DNA of 29,264 bases from PVC group bacterium (GTDB lineage Bacteria > Verrucomicrobiota > Kiritimatiellia > SS1-B-03-39 > UBA6053): assembly GCA_003565035.1 (NCBI GenBank), contig PXDP01000373.1, positions 1-29,264 on the forward strand, written 5' to 3'. This document shows, in pieces, positions 7,966-16,471 of this stretch (the stretch's first letter is position 1; every line of letters starts with the position of its first letter). The position numbers were made by a program, and so were the translations under genes. Below the pieces are notes generated by a model. It was not told the DNA's origin. It worked only from the letters and a program-made list of their open reading frames with translations, and ran no database searches.

Positions 7966-7985
7966 CCACCCTGCGGGAACGAGGC

Positions 7986-8795
7986 TCAGCCGCCGGACAA
8001 CTCCACGGACCGGGCGGCGGCGGAGAGTACCCCTTGTTTCAGTCCCTCTCCGACCCCGGCCTCATCAAACGCGGCAATCGCGGCGGCGGTGGTTCCCCCT
8101 TTTGAAGTGACCCTCAGCCGGAGTTCCTCCGGAGAAATTTCTGGCTGGGCCAGCATCAGTTCCGCCGCGCCTTTGAGGGTCTGCACCACCAGCGCGCGGG
8201 CCGCCGCAGCATCCAGCCCAAGAGTTTCTCCGGCCCTCAGCATGGACTCCACCAAATAAAAGGCATAAGCAGGCCCACTGCCGCTCAGCGCGGTAACGGC
8301 ATGCATATCCTTCTCCGTTACCTCCAACGCCAGTCCGACACTTTCCAGGCATTGCCGGACGAGTGCCAAATCCTCTGCCGTGGCGCTTTGACCGGGACAA
8401 TATCCCGCCGCTCCGCACTGCACCAGCGCCGGGGTATTGGGCATCACCCGTACAACCCGGGCACCGACGCCCCTGGCCGCCTCCAGCGTTCGCGTTGTGA
8501 CCCCGGCCGCAATACTCACCCACAGGGCCTCTTCCCCGATTCCCTTCAGCGGTTCGAGCACCTCCGGAATCTGCTGGGGTTTCACACAAAGAAACACCAC
8601 CGAAGCCCCACGAATTGCCTCCGCGTTGTCCATCTTTGTCCTGACCCCATAGCGGACCTCCAACTCCGCAAGCCTTTCGGACCGCACATCCGTCAGGCAA
8701 ACAGATGCCGGCTCCCGGAGGTTTGACGCCAAAATTCCATGAAGCAGGGCCTCCGCCATGTTGCCCGCGCCAATAAATACGATTTGATCCTGCAT
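7986..8795 (-). CDS. proC: Pyrroline-5-carboxylate reductase
   Basis: This 269-residue cytoplasmic enzyme makes L-proline from 1-pyrroline-5-carboxylate with NAD(P)H, the last step of proline synthesis. The Rossmann motif FIGAGNMAEALL is at residues 7-18. The family signature lies in the C-terminal helical domain, with ALSGSGPAYAF at about 168-178 and TSKGGTTAAA at about 229-238. Length is normal for the family. AAGGAGA overlaps the stop codon of the PII-like gene, 9 bases upstream, so the two genes are co-translated. Its presence with a DUF1538 transporter and a PII-like protein suggests a link between ion or osmotic balance and proline, which is also a compatible solute. Confidence 0.95.
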   Translation of the reverse strand: MQDQIVFIGAGNMAEALLHGILASNLREPASVCLTDVRSERLAELEVRYGVRTKMDNAEAIRGASVVFLCVKPQQIPEVLEPLKGIGEEALWVSIAAGVTTRTLEAARGVGARVVRVMPNTPALVQCGAAGYCPGQSATAEDLALVRQCLESVGLALEVTEKDMHAVTALSGSGPAYAFYLVESMLRAGETLGLDAAAARALVVQTLKGAAELMLAQPEISPEELRLRVTSKGGTTAAAIAAFDEAGVGEGLKQGVLSAAARSVELSGG

Positions 8796-8804
8796 ACTGT
8801 CTCC

Positions 8805-9935
8805 TTAACTGCGTTGGTGAGAAAAAACCGAGGGGGCATCCAGCACCTGAATCCGGGTGGCATATTCGGCATCGCGGTCCGCTTCCCGCAGAAGAGCTTC
8901 GATAACGCCTTCTTCACGTGATGAGGGGATACACAAGACACCCCGTTCCCGGGCGGCAATGCCTCCTTCGACATCGCTGAAACTCAGACAGCGTACTTTT
9001 GTCACCGTGGCCCCCGCCGCTCCGGTATTCATGGCCGCCTGAACAAAAGCATCGGACCGGCCTTCGGGACAAATAAAGACCACTTCCCGGTGATTGCGAC
9101 GGGTTTTGCTCCCGCCCTCCTGAACGGAGTCCATGCCCGCGAACCGCCGGCGCCACCCGGTTCCTCGTTTTAAATCATCAACCGCGGCAATAATCTGCTC
9201 CATGCTTGCGGCGTGTTCCTGGTGGCCGATGCGCACCAGAGAGTCCACCACCGCGGCCCGAAGCCGGGTCTGATAGAGAAATCCTCCGCCGGGACGGTCC
9301 AGCCGCCCCTCGTCAATCATCAGACGCATCAGCCCCGGCGCATCCTGGGATGGAACAATCAGGTGAATCAGTTCTTTTTCCGGCGGGATGGCAATGCGCA
9401 AAAGTCCCAGCCGGTCCCGGATTCCGGTGCCCTCCCCCAGGGTGAGCACCGGGACACCGGCCCCGAGCCGCAGGGCGATTCGGGCCAGGGCCTCGGCACC
9501 ACCGGCCTGCGAAACAATTCCGGTGATCAACGTCAGGTCGTTGAGCAGGATTCCTTCTTCAGGCGAATGGTCTCGTTCACGCCCCTCCGGCGGCGCCAGC
9601 AGGCTGTATTCCTGAATATCCTGGACAAAAACGCTTCCGCGTCCAGGTTTATCCAGCTCCAGGGTATCGCGCAAACGCTGGACCGCCTCTGTAGCGTCCG
9701 CGGGCTCGACCGTGGTCCGAAAAATATCCATAGGGGCATCCTGCTGCCTCATCCGGTTGCCCAGTATCCGGAAAACGGGCGGTAAACTTTCCTGGCGGAC
9801 ACAGCGGGCACTCTCGGTCAGGACCGTATGCGCTCCGAACCGCCGCAAGGTCTCCACCGTGACAGGATTCAGGCGTTGATGTACCATACAGGTGATGCGC
9901 ACAACCTCCCGGGGGGCGGCAAAGGAATCACTCAT
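8805..9935 (-). CDS. Triple PII-like signalling protein
   Basis: This 376-residue cytoplasmic protein appears to be three PII-like (ferredoxin-fold) modules in one chain. Module 1 covers about residues 10-110 and ends in GRGSVFVQDI. Module 2 covers about 128-235, starting LNDLTLITGIV and ending RPGGGFLYQTRL, with GRG/GTG-like loops. Module 3 covers about 280-370, starting REVVFICPEGRSDAFVQAA. PII proteins are trimers of roughly 110-residue chains that bind nucleotides and effectors and control transporters and enzymes, so a single chain of three could be a built-in trimer. The first 8 bases overlap the end of the DUF1538 gene (ATGAGTGA), and proC follows after 9 bases. PII-like genes next to DUF1538 genes are known in other bacteria; that context supports control of the transporter. 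Ligand binding is not proven, because the T-loop and nucleotide residues differ from classical GlnB. Confidence 0.7.
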   Translation of the reverse strand: MSDSFAAPREVVRITCMVHQRLNPVTVETLRRFGAHTVLTESARCVRQESLPPVFRILGNRMRQQDAPMDIFRTTVEPADATEAVQRLRDTLELDKPGRGSVFVQDIQEYSLLAPPEGRERDHSPEEGILLNDLTLITGIVSQAGGAEALARIALRLGAGVPVLTLGEGTGIRDRLGLLRIAIPPEKELIHLIVPSQDAPGLMRLMIDEGRLDRPGGGFLYQTRLRAAVVDSLVRIGHQEHAASMEQIIAAVDDLKRGTGWRRRFAGMDSVQEGGSKTRRNHREVVFICPEGRSDAFVQAAMNTGAAGATVTKVRCLSFSDVEGGIAARERGVLCIPSSREEGVIEALLREADRDAEYATRIQVLDAPSVFSHQRS

Positions 9936-11889
9936 GTTCCGATTCTCCTTCCGCGGGCTGCAGACTGCGGGCCTGACGTTTTTGCTTCACAAACCCATAG
10001 AGGAGCACAGAGATAATCGGATACGCCGAGGCCATGGCCAGAATCCCGAACCCGTCCACAACCTCCAGCTCGCCGCCTATCCCCAGGCCCATGGCCAGAA
10101 CCAGGGGTACCGTGATACTGCCGGTGGTCACCCCGCCGCAGTCCCAGGCAATGGCGGCAAAATCCTCATCGCTCCAAAACGTCAACAGAATCAGAAACGC
10201 ATAAGGCGGAATCAACAGCCAGATCATGGGGATATCGTACAAAATGCGGCTGACCCCGATGACCAGTCCGATCCCGACGCCCAGGGATACCGCCCGAACG
10301 ACACCCACGCGCCGGATGGTGCCCACCGTCAGTTCCTCCACCGTGCGTCCCAGAGCCCGCAGAGCCGGCTCGGCCAGCGTGGACCCGTATCCCAGGCCAA
10401 AGGCAAACAACAGAACCAGTCCAATGCCGGCGAGGGTTAATTCCGGCCCAAAAAGTGGCGGCCGTTTGAGTATGTGTTCATAGCGAAGCGCGACGGGATC
10501 AAACCGCTCCGCATCAAAGCGTGCCGGACGGGGCTGGCCGTCCGAATCCTGCAGATAAAAGAATTGCGCCACATCTCCGTCCACGCCAAGCGAGGAAAAG
10601 ACAAGCGAGGGATCAAAGGGTTGAAAGGTCAGTCGTCCTTCTTCACGGGCCACACTGCGGAATACGCGGGGCAGCGGACGGCCCACCTCATCGCCCAGGG
10701 GTGCCAGACCCAGGCGGATACCGCTGGTGAGCAGCCCCATGCCCAGCCAGGCAAAGAAAATGCCCAGCGCGAATTCATCTCCGTGCCGCGGGTGGTCCCG
10801 CAGCCACAACATCAGGACCAAAAGAAGCAGAAACGTCAACGGCACGACCGAACGAACTGCATGCCCGGATTCGGCACGGACAACACTCATCAGGGAAAGT
10901 CTGCCGACCGATGAACTCCCGGGATGTTGTGCGATGTCCTCCCCGGGGCGGTCCGCAAAAAGTACGGAACGTCCCGCCTCCGAGCCCCGCTGGACGGCAA
11001 GATCACGCAACTGCGTTTCCGAACCCACCCAGCGTAACGCGGTCTCCCGGTATGCCGGAGAGAAAAAAACGGTTTCATCCACCGGACGGGGGGCCTGATG
11101 GTTCAGGAGAATCCCCAGCCCCATAACACTCAGGACCGGAAACGACGAAGCCAGCATCACCACCCCGAATCCGGCGGTGGCCCGGTCCTGCTTCCCGGTG
11201 GCCCGCGAAATACCAATGCCCAGTGCCAGGACCAGGGGCACGGTGACCGCGCCCGTGGTGACCGCGCCCGCGTCCCACGCCAATCCAAGAATCGAAACCA
11301 GATTCTCATCCAGCGCACAAAAAACCGACACCGCGAGCATCAGAGGAATCAGGACATAGACAAAAGGCTTGATCGGAAGTCCCAAATAAAAACGGAGCAT
11401 ACCGAAGGCCACCGCCACGCCGACTCCGCCGCCAATCGCCATCACCAACTGATCCGGAGCCCGCTCCAGCATCCAGTATAGCAGCGGGGCCTCCCAGGGC
11501 GTGACCGAAAGGCCGGCGGCGCGCAAAGACGCGATGGCCGGCTCGGCAAACGTCGCCCCCACCCCGAGGAGCAATCCGAACAGGGCGATCGCCATCACCC
11601 CGGCTTTTTGCGGCAGTTGCACGCCCACCTGCTCGCCAAGCGGCATCAAGCCGAGAATCAATCCCTCCAAAAAAAACATCAAACCCATCACCACCATGCC
11701 GATCCCGACCGTCAACTGCAGCGCATTTGCCGGCGTGCTGCCCAGCACCAGCATTTGAAAGCCAAGCAGATACAGCAGGATGAAGGAAATCGACCGGACC
11801 TGCTCCAAAAAACGGACACGAAAATATCCTCCGAGCATACGCAAAGCGCTGCGCAGGGGAATATGAATTTTGGCGGGACGGGATGGCAT
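9928..11889 (-). CDS. Fused double DUF1538 membrane protein (UmpAB-type antiporter candidate)
   Basis: This 653-residue inner-membrane protein has two homologous halves. Each half carries the DUF1538 signature: WDAGAVTTGAVTVPLVLALG at about residues 207-226, and WDCGGVTTGSITVPLVLAMG at about 590-609, each followed by a G-F-G-[IV]-x-x-[ML]-A-S-[AS]-[FY]-P segment. Each half is a bundle of about six membrane helices, and a soluble linker of about 100 residues (340-490) separates them. A two-gene DUF1538 system, UmpAB, has been reported as a Na+(Li+)/H+ antiporter; this protein would be a single-chain version. That function is inferred from the family. It is the first gene of a tight operon with the PII-like gene and proC. 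A start at 11889 is reasonable; the next in-frame ATG (codon for MLGG) is 17 codons later. Confidence 0.8.
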   Translation of the reverse strand: MPSRPAKIHIPLRSALRMLGGYFRVRFLEQVRSISFILLYLLGFQMLVLGSTPANALQLTVGIGMVVMGLMFFLEGLILGLMPLGEQVGVQLPQKAGVMAIALFGLLLGVGATFAEPAIASLRAAGLSVTPWEAPLLYWMLERAPDQLVMAIGGGVGVAVAFGMLRFYLGLPIKPFVYVLIPLMLAVSVFCALDENLVSILGLAWDAGAVTTGAVTVPLVLALGIGISRATGKQDRATAGFGVVMLASSFPVLSVMGLGILLNHQAPRPVDETVFFSPAYRETALRWVGSETQLRDLAVQRGSEAGRSVLFADRPGEDIAQHPGSSSVGRLSLMSVVRAESGHAVRSVVPLTFLLLLVLMLWLRDHPRHGDEFALGIFFAWLGMGLLTSGIRLGLAPLGDEVGRPLPRVFRSVAREEGRLTFQPFDPSLVFSSLGVDGDVAQFFYLQDSDGQPRPARFDAERFDPVALRYEHILKRPPLFGPELTLAGIGLVLLFAFGLGYGSTLAEPALRALGRTVEELTVGTIRRVGVVRAVSLGVGIGLVIGVSRILYDIPMIWLLIPPYAFLILLTFWSDEDFAAIAWDCGGVTTGSITVPLVLAMGLGIGGELEVVDGFGILAMASAYPIISVLLYGFVKQKRQARSLQPAEGESEHE

Positions 11890-11981
11890 AACGATACACA
11901 GCGTTTACCCGCTTCACCGGAACTTGTAAAGCCCTGCTCTTTTTCCTTTATAGTCCAACCTGAAAACCATATGTGTCCAGC
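11890..11981. promoter_or_regulatory. Divergent promoter region (DUF1538 operon / GT2 operon)
   Basis: Two operons start on opposite sides of these 92 bases. Leftward, TTTACA (complement of 11925-11930) and TAAACG (complement of 11902-11907) are spaced 17 bp. Rightward, TTGTAA (11924-11929) and TATAGT (11949-11954) are spaced 19 bp. The two -35 boxes overlap, so initiation in the two directions would compete. Matches are modest and the assignment is tentative. Confidence 0.3.
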
Positions 11982-12677
11982 ATGAAACTTTCGATTGTTA
12001 TTCCCGTTTACAACGAGGTGAATACCCTGGCGGATCTTTTGGATGCCGTGCGGGATGTCGACACGGGTCTTGACCGGGAAATCATTCTGATTGATGACGG
12101 CTCTACGGACGGAACCCGGGACCTCCTCCCGGAATTGGCCAAGCGCTATCCCGATGTGGTGGTTGAACTGCATGAGATCAATCAGGGAAAAGGCGCAGCT
12201 CTGCACAGCGGCTTTGCCAAAGCCTCCGGTGATATCGTGCTGATTCAGGACGCGGATCTGGAGTACGACCCACAGGATTACCCCCGACTGCTCGCACCCA
12301 TTCTTCAAGGCCGCGCAGATGTGGTCTACGGGTCGCGCTTTCTCGGTGGCGGTGCCCATCGCGTGGTTTATTTTTGGCATTATGTCGGCAATAAATTCCT
12401 GACCATGCTGTCGAACATGATGACCAATATCAATCTCACGGATATGGAGGTCTGCTACAAGGTTTTTAAACGGGAACTCCTGCAGTCCCTGGCGTTGAAA
12501 GAAAAACGCTTCGGCTTTGAAGTGGAAATCACCGCAAAACTGGCCAGAAGTAAAGCGGTGATTTACGAGGTACCCATCAATTATTACGGACGCAGCTACG
12601 AAGAAGGCAAAAAGATCACCTGGAAAGACGGCTTCCGTGCAATTTGGTGTATTTTCAAATACCGGATCACGGATTAA
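11982..12677 (+). CDS. GT2 glycosyltransferase, DPM1-like (polyprenyl-phosphate sugar synthase)
   Basis: This 231-residue protein is of the GT-A fold, family 2. The N-terminus reads KLSIVIPVYNE, then LIDDGSTDGT at about residues 36-45 and QDADLEYDPQDYP at about 88-100, which bind the nucleotide sugar and metal. The GSRFLGG motif at about 114-120 and overall length match dolichol/undecaprenyl-phosphate mannosyl- or glucosyltransferases of the DPM1 type. It would load a single sugar onto a lipid carrier at the inner face of the membrane. The sugar is unknown. The ATG at 11982 is chosen since the protein then begins exactly at the conserved strand; an upstream GTG at 11973 is also in frame. rsmD follows after 3 bases. 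It lies between the two polysaccharide modules and is the only glycosyltransferase in the window, so it might serve one of them. Confidence 0.9.
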   Translation: MKLSIVIPVYNEVNTLADLLDAVRDVDTGLDREIILIDDGSTDGTRDLLPELAKRYPDVVVELHEINQGKGAALHSGFAKASGDIVLIQDADLEYDPQDYPRLLAPILQGRADVVYGSRFLGGGAHRVVYFWHYVGNKFLTMLSNMMTNINLTDMEVCYKVFKRELLQSLALKEKRFGFEVEITAKLARSKAVIYEVPINYYGRSYEEGKKITWKDGFRAIWCIFKYRITD

Positions 12678-12680
12678 TTC

Positions 12681-13247
12681 ATGCACATAACCGGAGGACA
12701 GGCACGGGGGCTGCGGATCGAAACGCCGCCCGGGACCAAAACCCGTCCGACGACAGACCGTGTCCGGGAGAGTCTTTTTGCCATACTGCGGGATATCCTT
12801 CCGGGAGCAGAGGTTCTGGACCTGTATGCGGGATCGGGGGCACTGGGTCTTGAAGCGGCAAGCCGGGGGGCGGCAAAAGTGCGCTGGGTAGAAAAACATG
12901 CGCCGACTGCGGGGATGATTTCGCGGAATTTCAACCGGCTGGCACCGGCCGGCGTGCATACCGAAGGCGAAGTGCACATCCGGGAGGTTTCAACATGGCT
13001 TCGGGGGTACTCCGGTCCGCCCGCGGATCTCATTTTCGCGGATCCCCCTTATGATCTGTTCGAAGATCCACAGGCACTGGTTTGCTTTTTCCAAAGCATT
13101 CAGCAATATGAAATACTGGCAAAAGAAGGACTGTTGCTGCTGGAAATGCGTGCCAGAATGCGTCCCGAGCTTCCTAAAGCCTGGAACCTTCTCCGCAAAG
13201 AGGTTTACGGAGGAACGGCCGTCCTGTTTTTGGACTATTCCGAATAA
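12681..13247 (+). CDS. rsmD: 16S rRNA (guanine966-N2)-methyltransferase RsmD
   Basis: This 188-residue cytoplasmic enzyme methylates the exocyclic amine of a guanine in helix 31 of 16S rRNA, using S-adenosylmethionine. The family start HITGGQARGLRIETPPG and the RPTTDRVRESLF block are both present. Motif I, DLYAGSGALGLEAASRG, is at about residues 52-68, and the catalytic FADPPYDLF at about 117-125. Length is typical. It is translated with the GT2 gene upstream, an unrelated partner. Its last 13 bases overlap the end of the convergent FAD oxidoreductase gene. Confidence 0.95.
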   Translation: MHITGGQARGLRIETPPGTKTRPTTDRVRESLFAILRDILPGAEVLDLYAGSGALGLEAASRGAAKVRWVEKHAPTAGMISRNFNRLAPAGVHTEGEVHIREVSTWLRGYSGPPADLIFADPPYDLFEDPQALVCFFQSIQQYEILAKEGLLLLEMRARMRPELPKAWNLLRKEVYGGTAVLFLDYSE

Positions 13248-14566
13248 GGGCTTTTCCAATCCGGAGGACATACCAGGTCGCCCTCAACGAATTGGACCTG
13301 CTCACGGAGGACATAGCGGATCCATTCCGGCCTCACTTGCCGGATCTCTCCACCCGTGTATTTGGCCGCGAGTGCCGCCGCTGTCCCGGCGGCCTGTCCG
13401 ATGGCGCTGACACCGGAGATGACTCTGTAAGAGGAATGCGCCTCGTGGGTGCCGCTGATGCAACGCGAGCCCATCAGGAGATTTTCCGTGTCCGCCGCAA
13501 CGAGACTCCGGTATGGAATATGATAATATCCGGATCCGGGGATGTTCACCATTCGGGTCGGGCCGCCCTCGGGATCGTGAATATCAATCTCATACGCGCA
13601 GGCGGCAATCATATCCTCGAACCGGGCCTCTCCCAGACAGTCCGCCTCATTCAAAACATAGTCCCCAACAATCCGGCGCCCCTCGCGTATCCCCATTTTA
13701 TGCGCAACAAATTCAATCGAGGCCTCTTTAAACGCGGGATGCTCCCGAAGGATGTCGATCAGCTCATTGACCAGCACCTGTCCTTTTTGCTTGGCCTCTT
13801 CCTCCGCACCCGGCATCGTGGGATCCACGCCGGTGATTTCATTGGAATTAAACAGCAGACGGTTACCATCCGGGTAGGGAAATGCGACCACCGATGATTT
13901 TGGATTCACGGTGCGGCCCTCTTCTTTCGCTTTCCGGTAAAGTGCCGTCAGCTCTCTCCACAAACTCGAAAGCCCTCCCCGGGTTTTAAACTCGGGGACG
14001 ATTAACTTTTTCTTGTCGATATTTCCCATACCGAATACCAGCGTCGCGCTTTGCAGGGCTCCGTCGCCTTCGCGGCCTTTCATGGCCCGGCAGCCGGCCA
14101 TTGCCGACAAATTACCATTTGCGGTCGCATCAATGTATACGGCGGCGCTTACCTTTCGCCCCAGATCCGTGCAAATCTCTGCGATTCTTCTTCCGGACAT
14201 CTGAACCGATTGAACACCCTCCCCTGTCGCGACCGTCAGCATAGGTTCCGCAGCTAATAAGGCCAAATACTTCTGGTAAAGATCCTGTTCATCATAAGTT
14301 AAACGGGGTGCCCGGGGACGAAAATCCTGCGTACTGTGCAGATAAGCAAACGGGAATAGCTCCCGGTGAATTCCCAGATTGATCGGCCGGTGGTCCGTTC
14401 CGTGAAATTTGCAGATTAACGAAACTGGGGAATGTACACCAGTCCCGCCAACTTTATCGGCTTTTTCAAGTAAAAGCACCTTTGCACCGGACCGGGCGGC
14501 GGCCAGCGCGGCACAAATACCGCCAGCACCGGCGCCGGCAACCAAAACATCAAATGTCGTTTTCAT
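13235..14566 (-). CDS. FAD-dependent oxidoreductase (PF12831-like)
   Basis: This 443-residue protein begins with a Rossmann FAD-binding motif, VLVAGAGAGGICAALAAARSG, followed by VLLLEKADKVGGTG. An internal VYIDATANGNLSAMAG segment at about residues 156-171 and a C-terminal SRCISGTHEAHSSYRV...SAIGQAAGTAAALA stretch match the FAD_oxidored group, which is numerous in Planctomycetes and Verrucomicrobia. Substrates of this group are mostly unknown. No signal peptide is visible, so it is probably cytoplasmic. The ATG at 14566 overlaps the stop of the ligase/TPR gene (ATGA), the basis for this start; a start 10 codons earlier would lie wholly inside that gene. This ties it to polysaccharide module B as the last cistron, which is an unusual partner for such an enzyme. 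Confidence 0.85.
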   Translation of the reverse strand: MKTTFDVLVAGAGAGGICAALAAARSGAKVLLLEKADKVGGTGVHSPVSLICKFHGTDHRPINLGIHRELFPFAYLHSTQDFRPRAPRLTYDEQDLYQKYLALLAAEPMLTVATGEGVQSVQMSGRRIAEICTDLGRKVSAAVYIDATANGNLSAMAGCRAMKGREGDGALQSATLVFGMGNIDKKKLIVPEFKTRGGLSSLWRELTALYRKAKEEGRTVNPKSSVVAFPYPDGNRLLFNSNEITGVDPTMPGAEEEAKQKGQVLVNELIDILREHPAFKEASIEFVAHKMGIREGRRIVGDYVLNEADCLGEARFEDMIAACAYEIDIHDPEGGPTRMVNIPGSGYYHIPYRSLVAADTENLLMGSRCISGTHEAHSSYRVISGVSAIGQAAGTAAALAAKYTGGEIRQVRPEWIRYVLREQVQFVEGDLVCPPDWKSPYSE

Positions 14567-16464
14567 GGGTTTTCTCTGATTTTCTGCTCCAACCATCGAA
14601 TATTCGCCTGAATTTGCCGGTTTCCGGGATTTAGTCTTCTTGCGGCACGGAAGGCCTCAAGCGCTTCCGGGTGACGGCCCAGACGGCGCAAAGTGAGCGC
14701 ATACTGGGTATGGACATGGTCATCAACAGGATCCAAACGAATGAGCGTTTCCAACACGGTTAGGGCATCTTCGTGATTGCCTTCACGAATATCCAACTGC
14801 ACCAGGCCAAGCATGGCGATTCGATCATAGGGGTTCCAGCGCAGAGCCGTTTCATACGCCGCGCGGGCCTGCTCGGAAAGCTCGTGACGCCGTTCCGGAT
14901 CCCGAATCAAAAAAGCCTCGCTTCGCAGTTGAAAGCCATATTCCGTCCAGCCCCGCCAATGGAAAGGGGTCAAGGTCCTCACCCTCGCGGCGTAACGTTT
15001 TTCCGCCTCCATATCCTGCCTGCGGCGGGCCTGATCCATCCGGTACTCCGCAAAGCTTGACCCTCCGAAGACCGCCACGCCAATCAGTACGGCAAGTGTC
15101 ATCAGCATGGAGAGGCTCAGCACCGGCCTGGCCCACCGGGACGGGAGCGGATGGACCTTCCAGATGCCTTCATACAGGCCGTATCCATAGAGGGCGGCCA
15201 TCAGGAGAATGAACGGAACCATGTTGCCGAGAACATGGACATTGAAATCAAAGGCCGCGTGTGCCGCCTTCGCAAACAGCAAAGCCAGAAGTGTCAAAGG
15301 AATCATCATTCGGGGGCTCTTCCGTTCGCGCAGGCAGGCGGAAAAAAAGGTCCAGACAATCCAAAGCAGAGCCAGAACGACGGCAAAAAACACGATCCAT
15401 CCATAATCGGCAATCAAATGCAGGAATTCATTGTGCGCATGCCGTAGATACAGCCGGGGCATATTAAAATGATACCGGTATTGCTCAAAGAGGTGCCTGT
15501 ACATTCCGGGCCCGGCGCCCCAGAACCCTTCACCTTCGATCAGCCGCCAGGTGTCCGGCCAAAGCGCGGTGAAACGGACATCGCCACGTTTCGCATGATC
15601 AATACGCTCCTGAACCATGGGCACAAAACGGTAAAGCGCCCAAAAAGAGCCGAGGGCAAGCGGAATCAGTCCCGCAAGGATCAGCAGTGTCAATTTAAAG
15701 CCCTTGCGCAGAGCCCCGCCCAGGAAAATGACACCAACGCCGAGGACCATGCCCAGCCAACCCGCCCGGGACCCGGAAAGCAGAATGGCCGGGGTCGACA
15801 CAAGAAGGGTATATCCCGCAATAAGCTTGAGAGAAAGCCCCAGACCCGGCCAAAACAGCACGGCCACGGCCAGTACGATCCCCAACTGCAAAAGCTGCGC
15901 AAAATGATTCGGACAAATAAAGGTTCCACTGGCCCGCATTCCATATCCCTCCGGGCGTTCAAGCCAGAGAACGCTCCTAAGCCCGTGATAATGCAGCGAA
16001 AGCGCATACATGGACTGGAGAATCACTCCCAGAAAAAACAAACCGATCACCCAGCGGAAAGCCTGACGGCGGTTGCAGAGATCTGTGAGCGTCACGTAGA
16101 CAAAAAACACCGAACTCATATACAGGAATTCAGACCAGGCCTGATATGGAATCCGTGGAATAAAAACCGCTCTGAACAAAATGTACGCCATCATCAGCAG
16201 CCAAATGCATCCCCCGGGAGGTAACACCATTCTCAGAGGTTTTGACGAGAAAACGGCCAACCCCTGCGATACCAGCACCAGCAAAAGAGCGGGCACCAAA
16301 ACGGGCGCGGCCGTCCAGAAAACGGTTCCCCCTAGGAAGAAGGCTGTTCCAAGAGACAGCAGGCTCAAGCCCAGCAGGAGCCCGAAATCCCACCCGGGGG
16401 AGAGCCCACCCGAAAGCGGGGCCACACTGGAATCACGTTTACGTTTTCTGCGGGAAGTCGCCAT
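14563..16464 (-). CDS. O-antigen ligase / polymerase family protein with C-terminal TPRs (module B)
   Basis: This inner-membrane protein has 633 residues. After a basic N-terminus (ATSRRKRKR) come about 10-12 membrane helices. SGSRAGWLGMVLG is at about residues 237-249, and a loop motif RHAHNEFLHLIADYGW at about 351-366 carries the His-Asn-Glu typical of PF04932. From about residue 490 the chain is soluble and forms three or four tetratricopeptide repeats (ALRWNPYDRIAMLGLVQLDI, then RLDPVDDHVHTQYALTLRRLG, then RRLNPGNRQIQANIRWLEQK), probably on the periplasmic side. The TPR fusion may bind a chain or an acceptor protein. The ATG at 16464 lies 7 bases after the Wza stop with GAGG ahead of it. 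An ATG at 16503 is possible but would overlap the Wza gene by 32 bases. The FAD oxidoreductase follows with an ATGA overlap. Confidence 0.85.
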   Translation of the reverse strand: MATSRRKRKRDSSVAPLSGGLSPGWDFGLLLGLSLLSLGTAFFLGGTVFWTAAPVLVPALLLVLVSQGLAVFSSKPLRMVLPPGGCIWLLMMAYILFRAVFIPRIPYQAWSEFLYMSSVFFVYVTLTDLCNRRQAFRWVIGLFFLGVILQSMYALSLHYHGLRSVLWLERPEGYGMRASGTFICPNHFAQLLQLGIVLAVAVLFWPGLGLSLKLIAGYTLLVSTPAILLSGSRAGWLGMVLGVGVIFLGGALRKGFKLTLLILAGLIPLALGSFWALYRFVPMVQERIDHAKRGDVRFTALWPDTWRLIEGEGFWGAGPGMYRHLFEQYRYHFNMPRLYLRHAHNEFLHLIADYGWIVFFAVVLALLWIVWTFFSACLRERKSPRMMIPLTLLALLFAKAAHAAFDFNVHVLGNMVPFILLMAALYGYGLYEGIWKVHPLPSRWARPVLSLSMLMTLAVLIGVAVFGGSSFAEYRMDQARRRQDMEAEKRYAARVRTLTPFHWRGWTEYGFQLRSEAFLIRDPERRHELSEQARAAYETALRWNPYDRIAMLGLVQLDIREGNHEDALTVLETLIRLDPVDDHVHTQYALTLRRLGRHPEALEAFRAARRLNPGNRQIQANIRWLEQKIRENP

Positions 16465-16471
16465 CCCGGCC

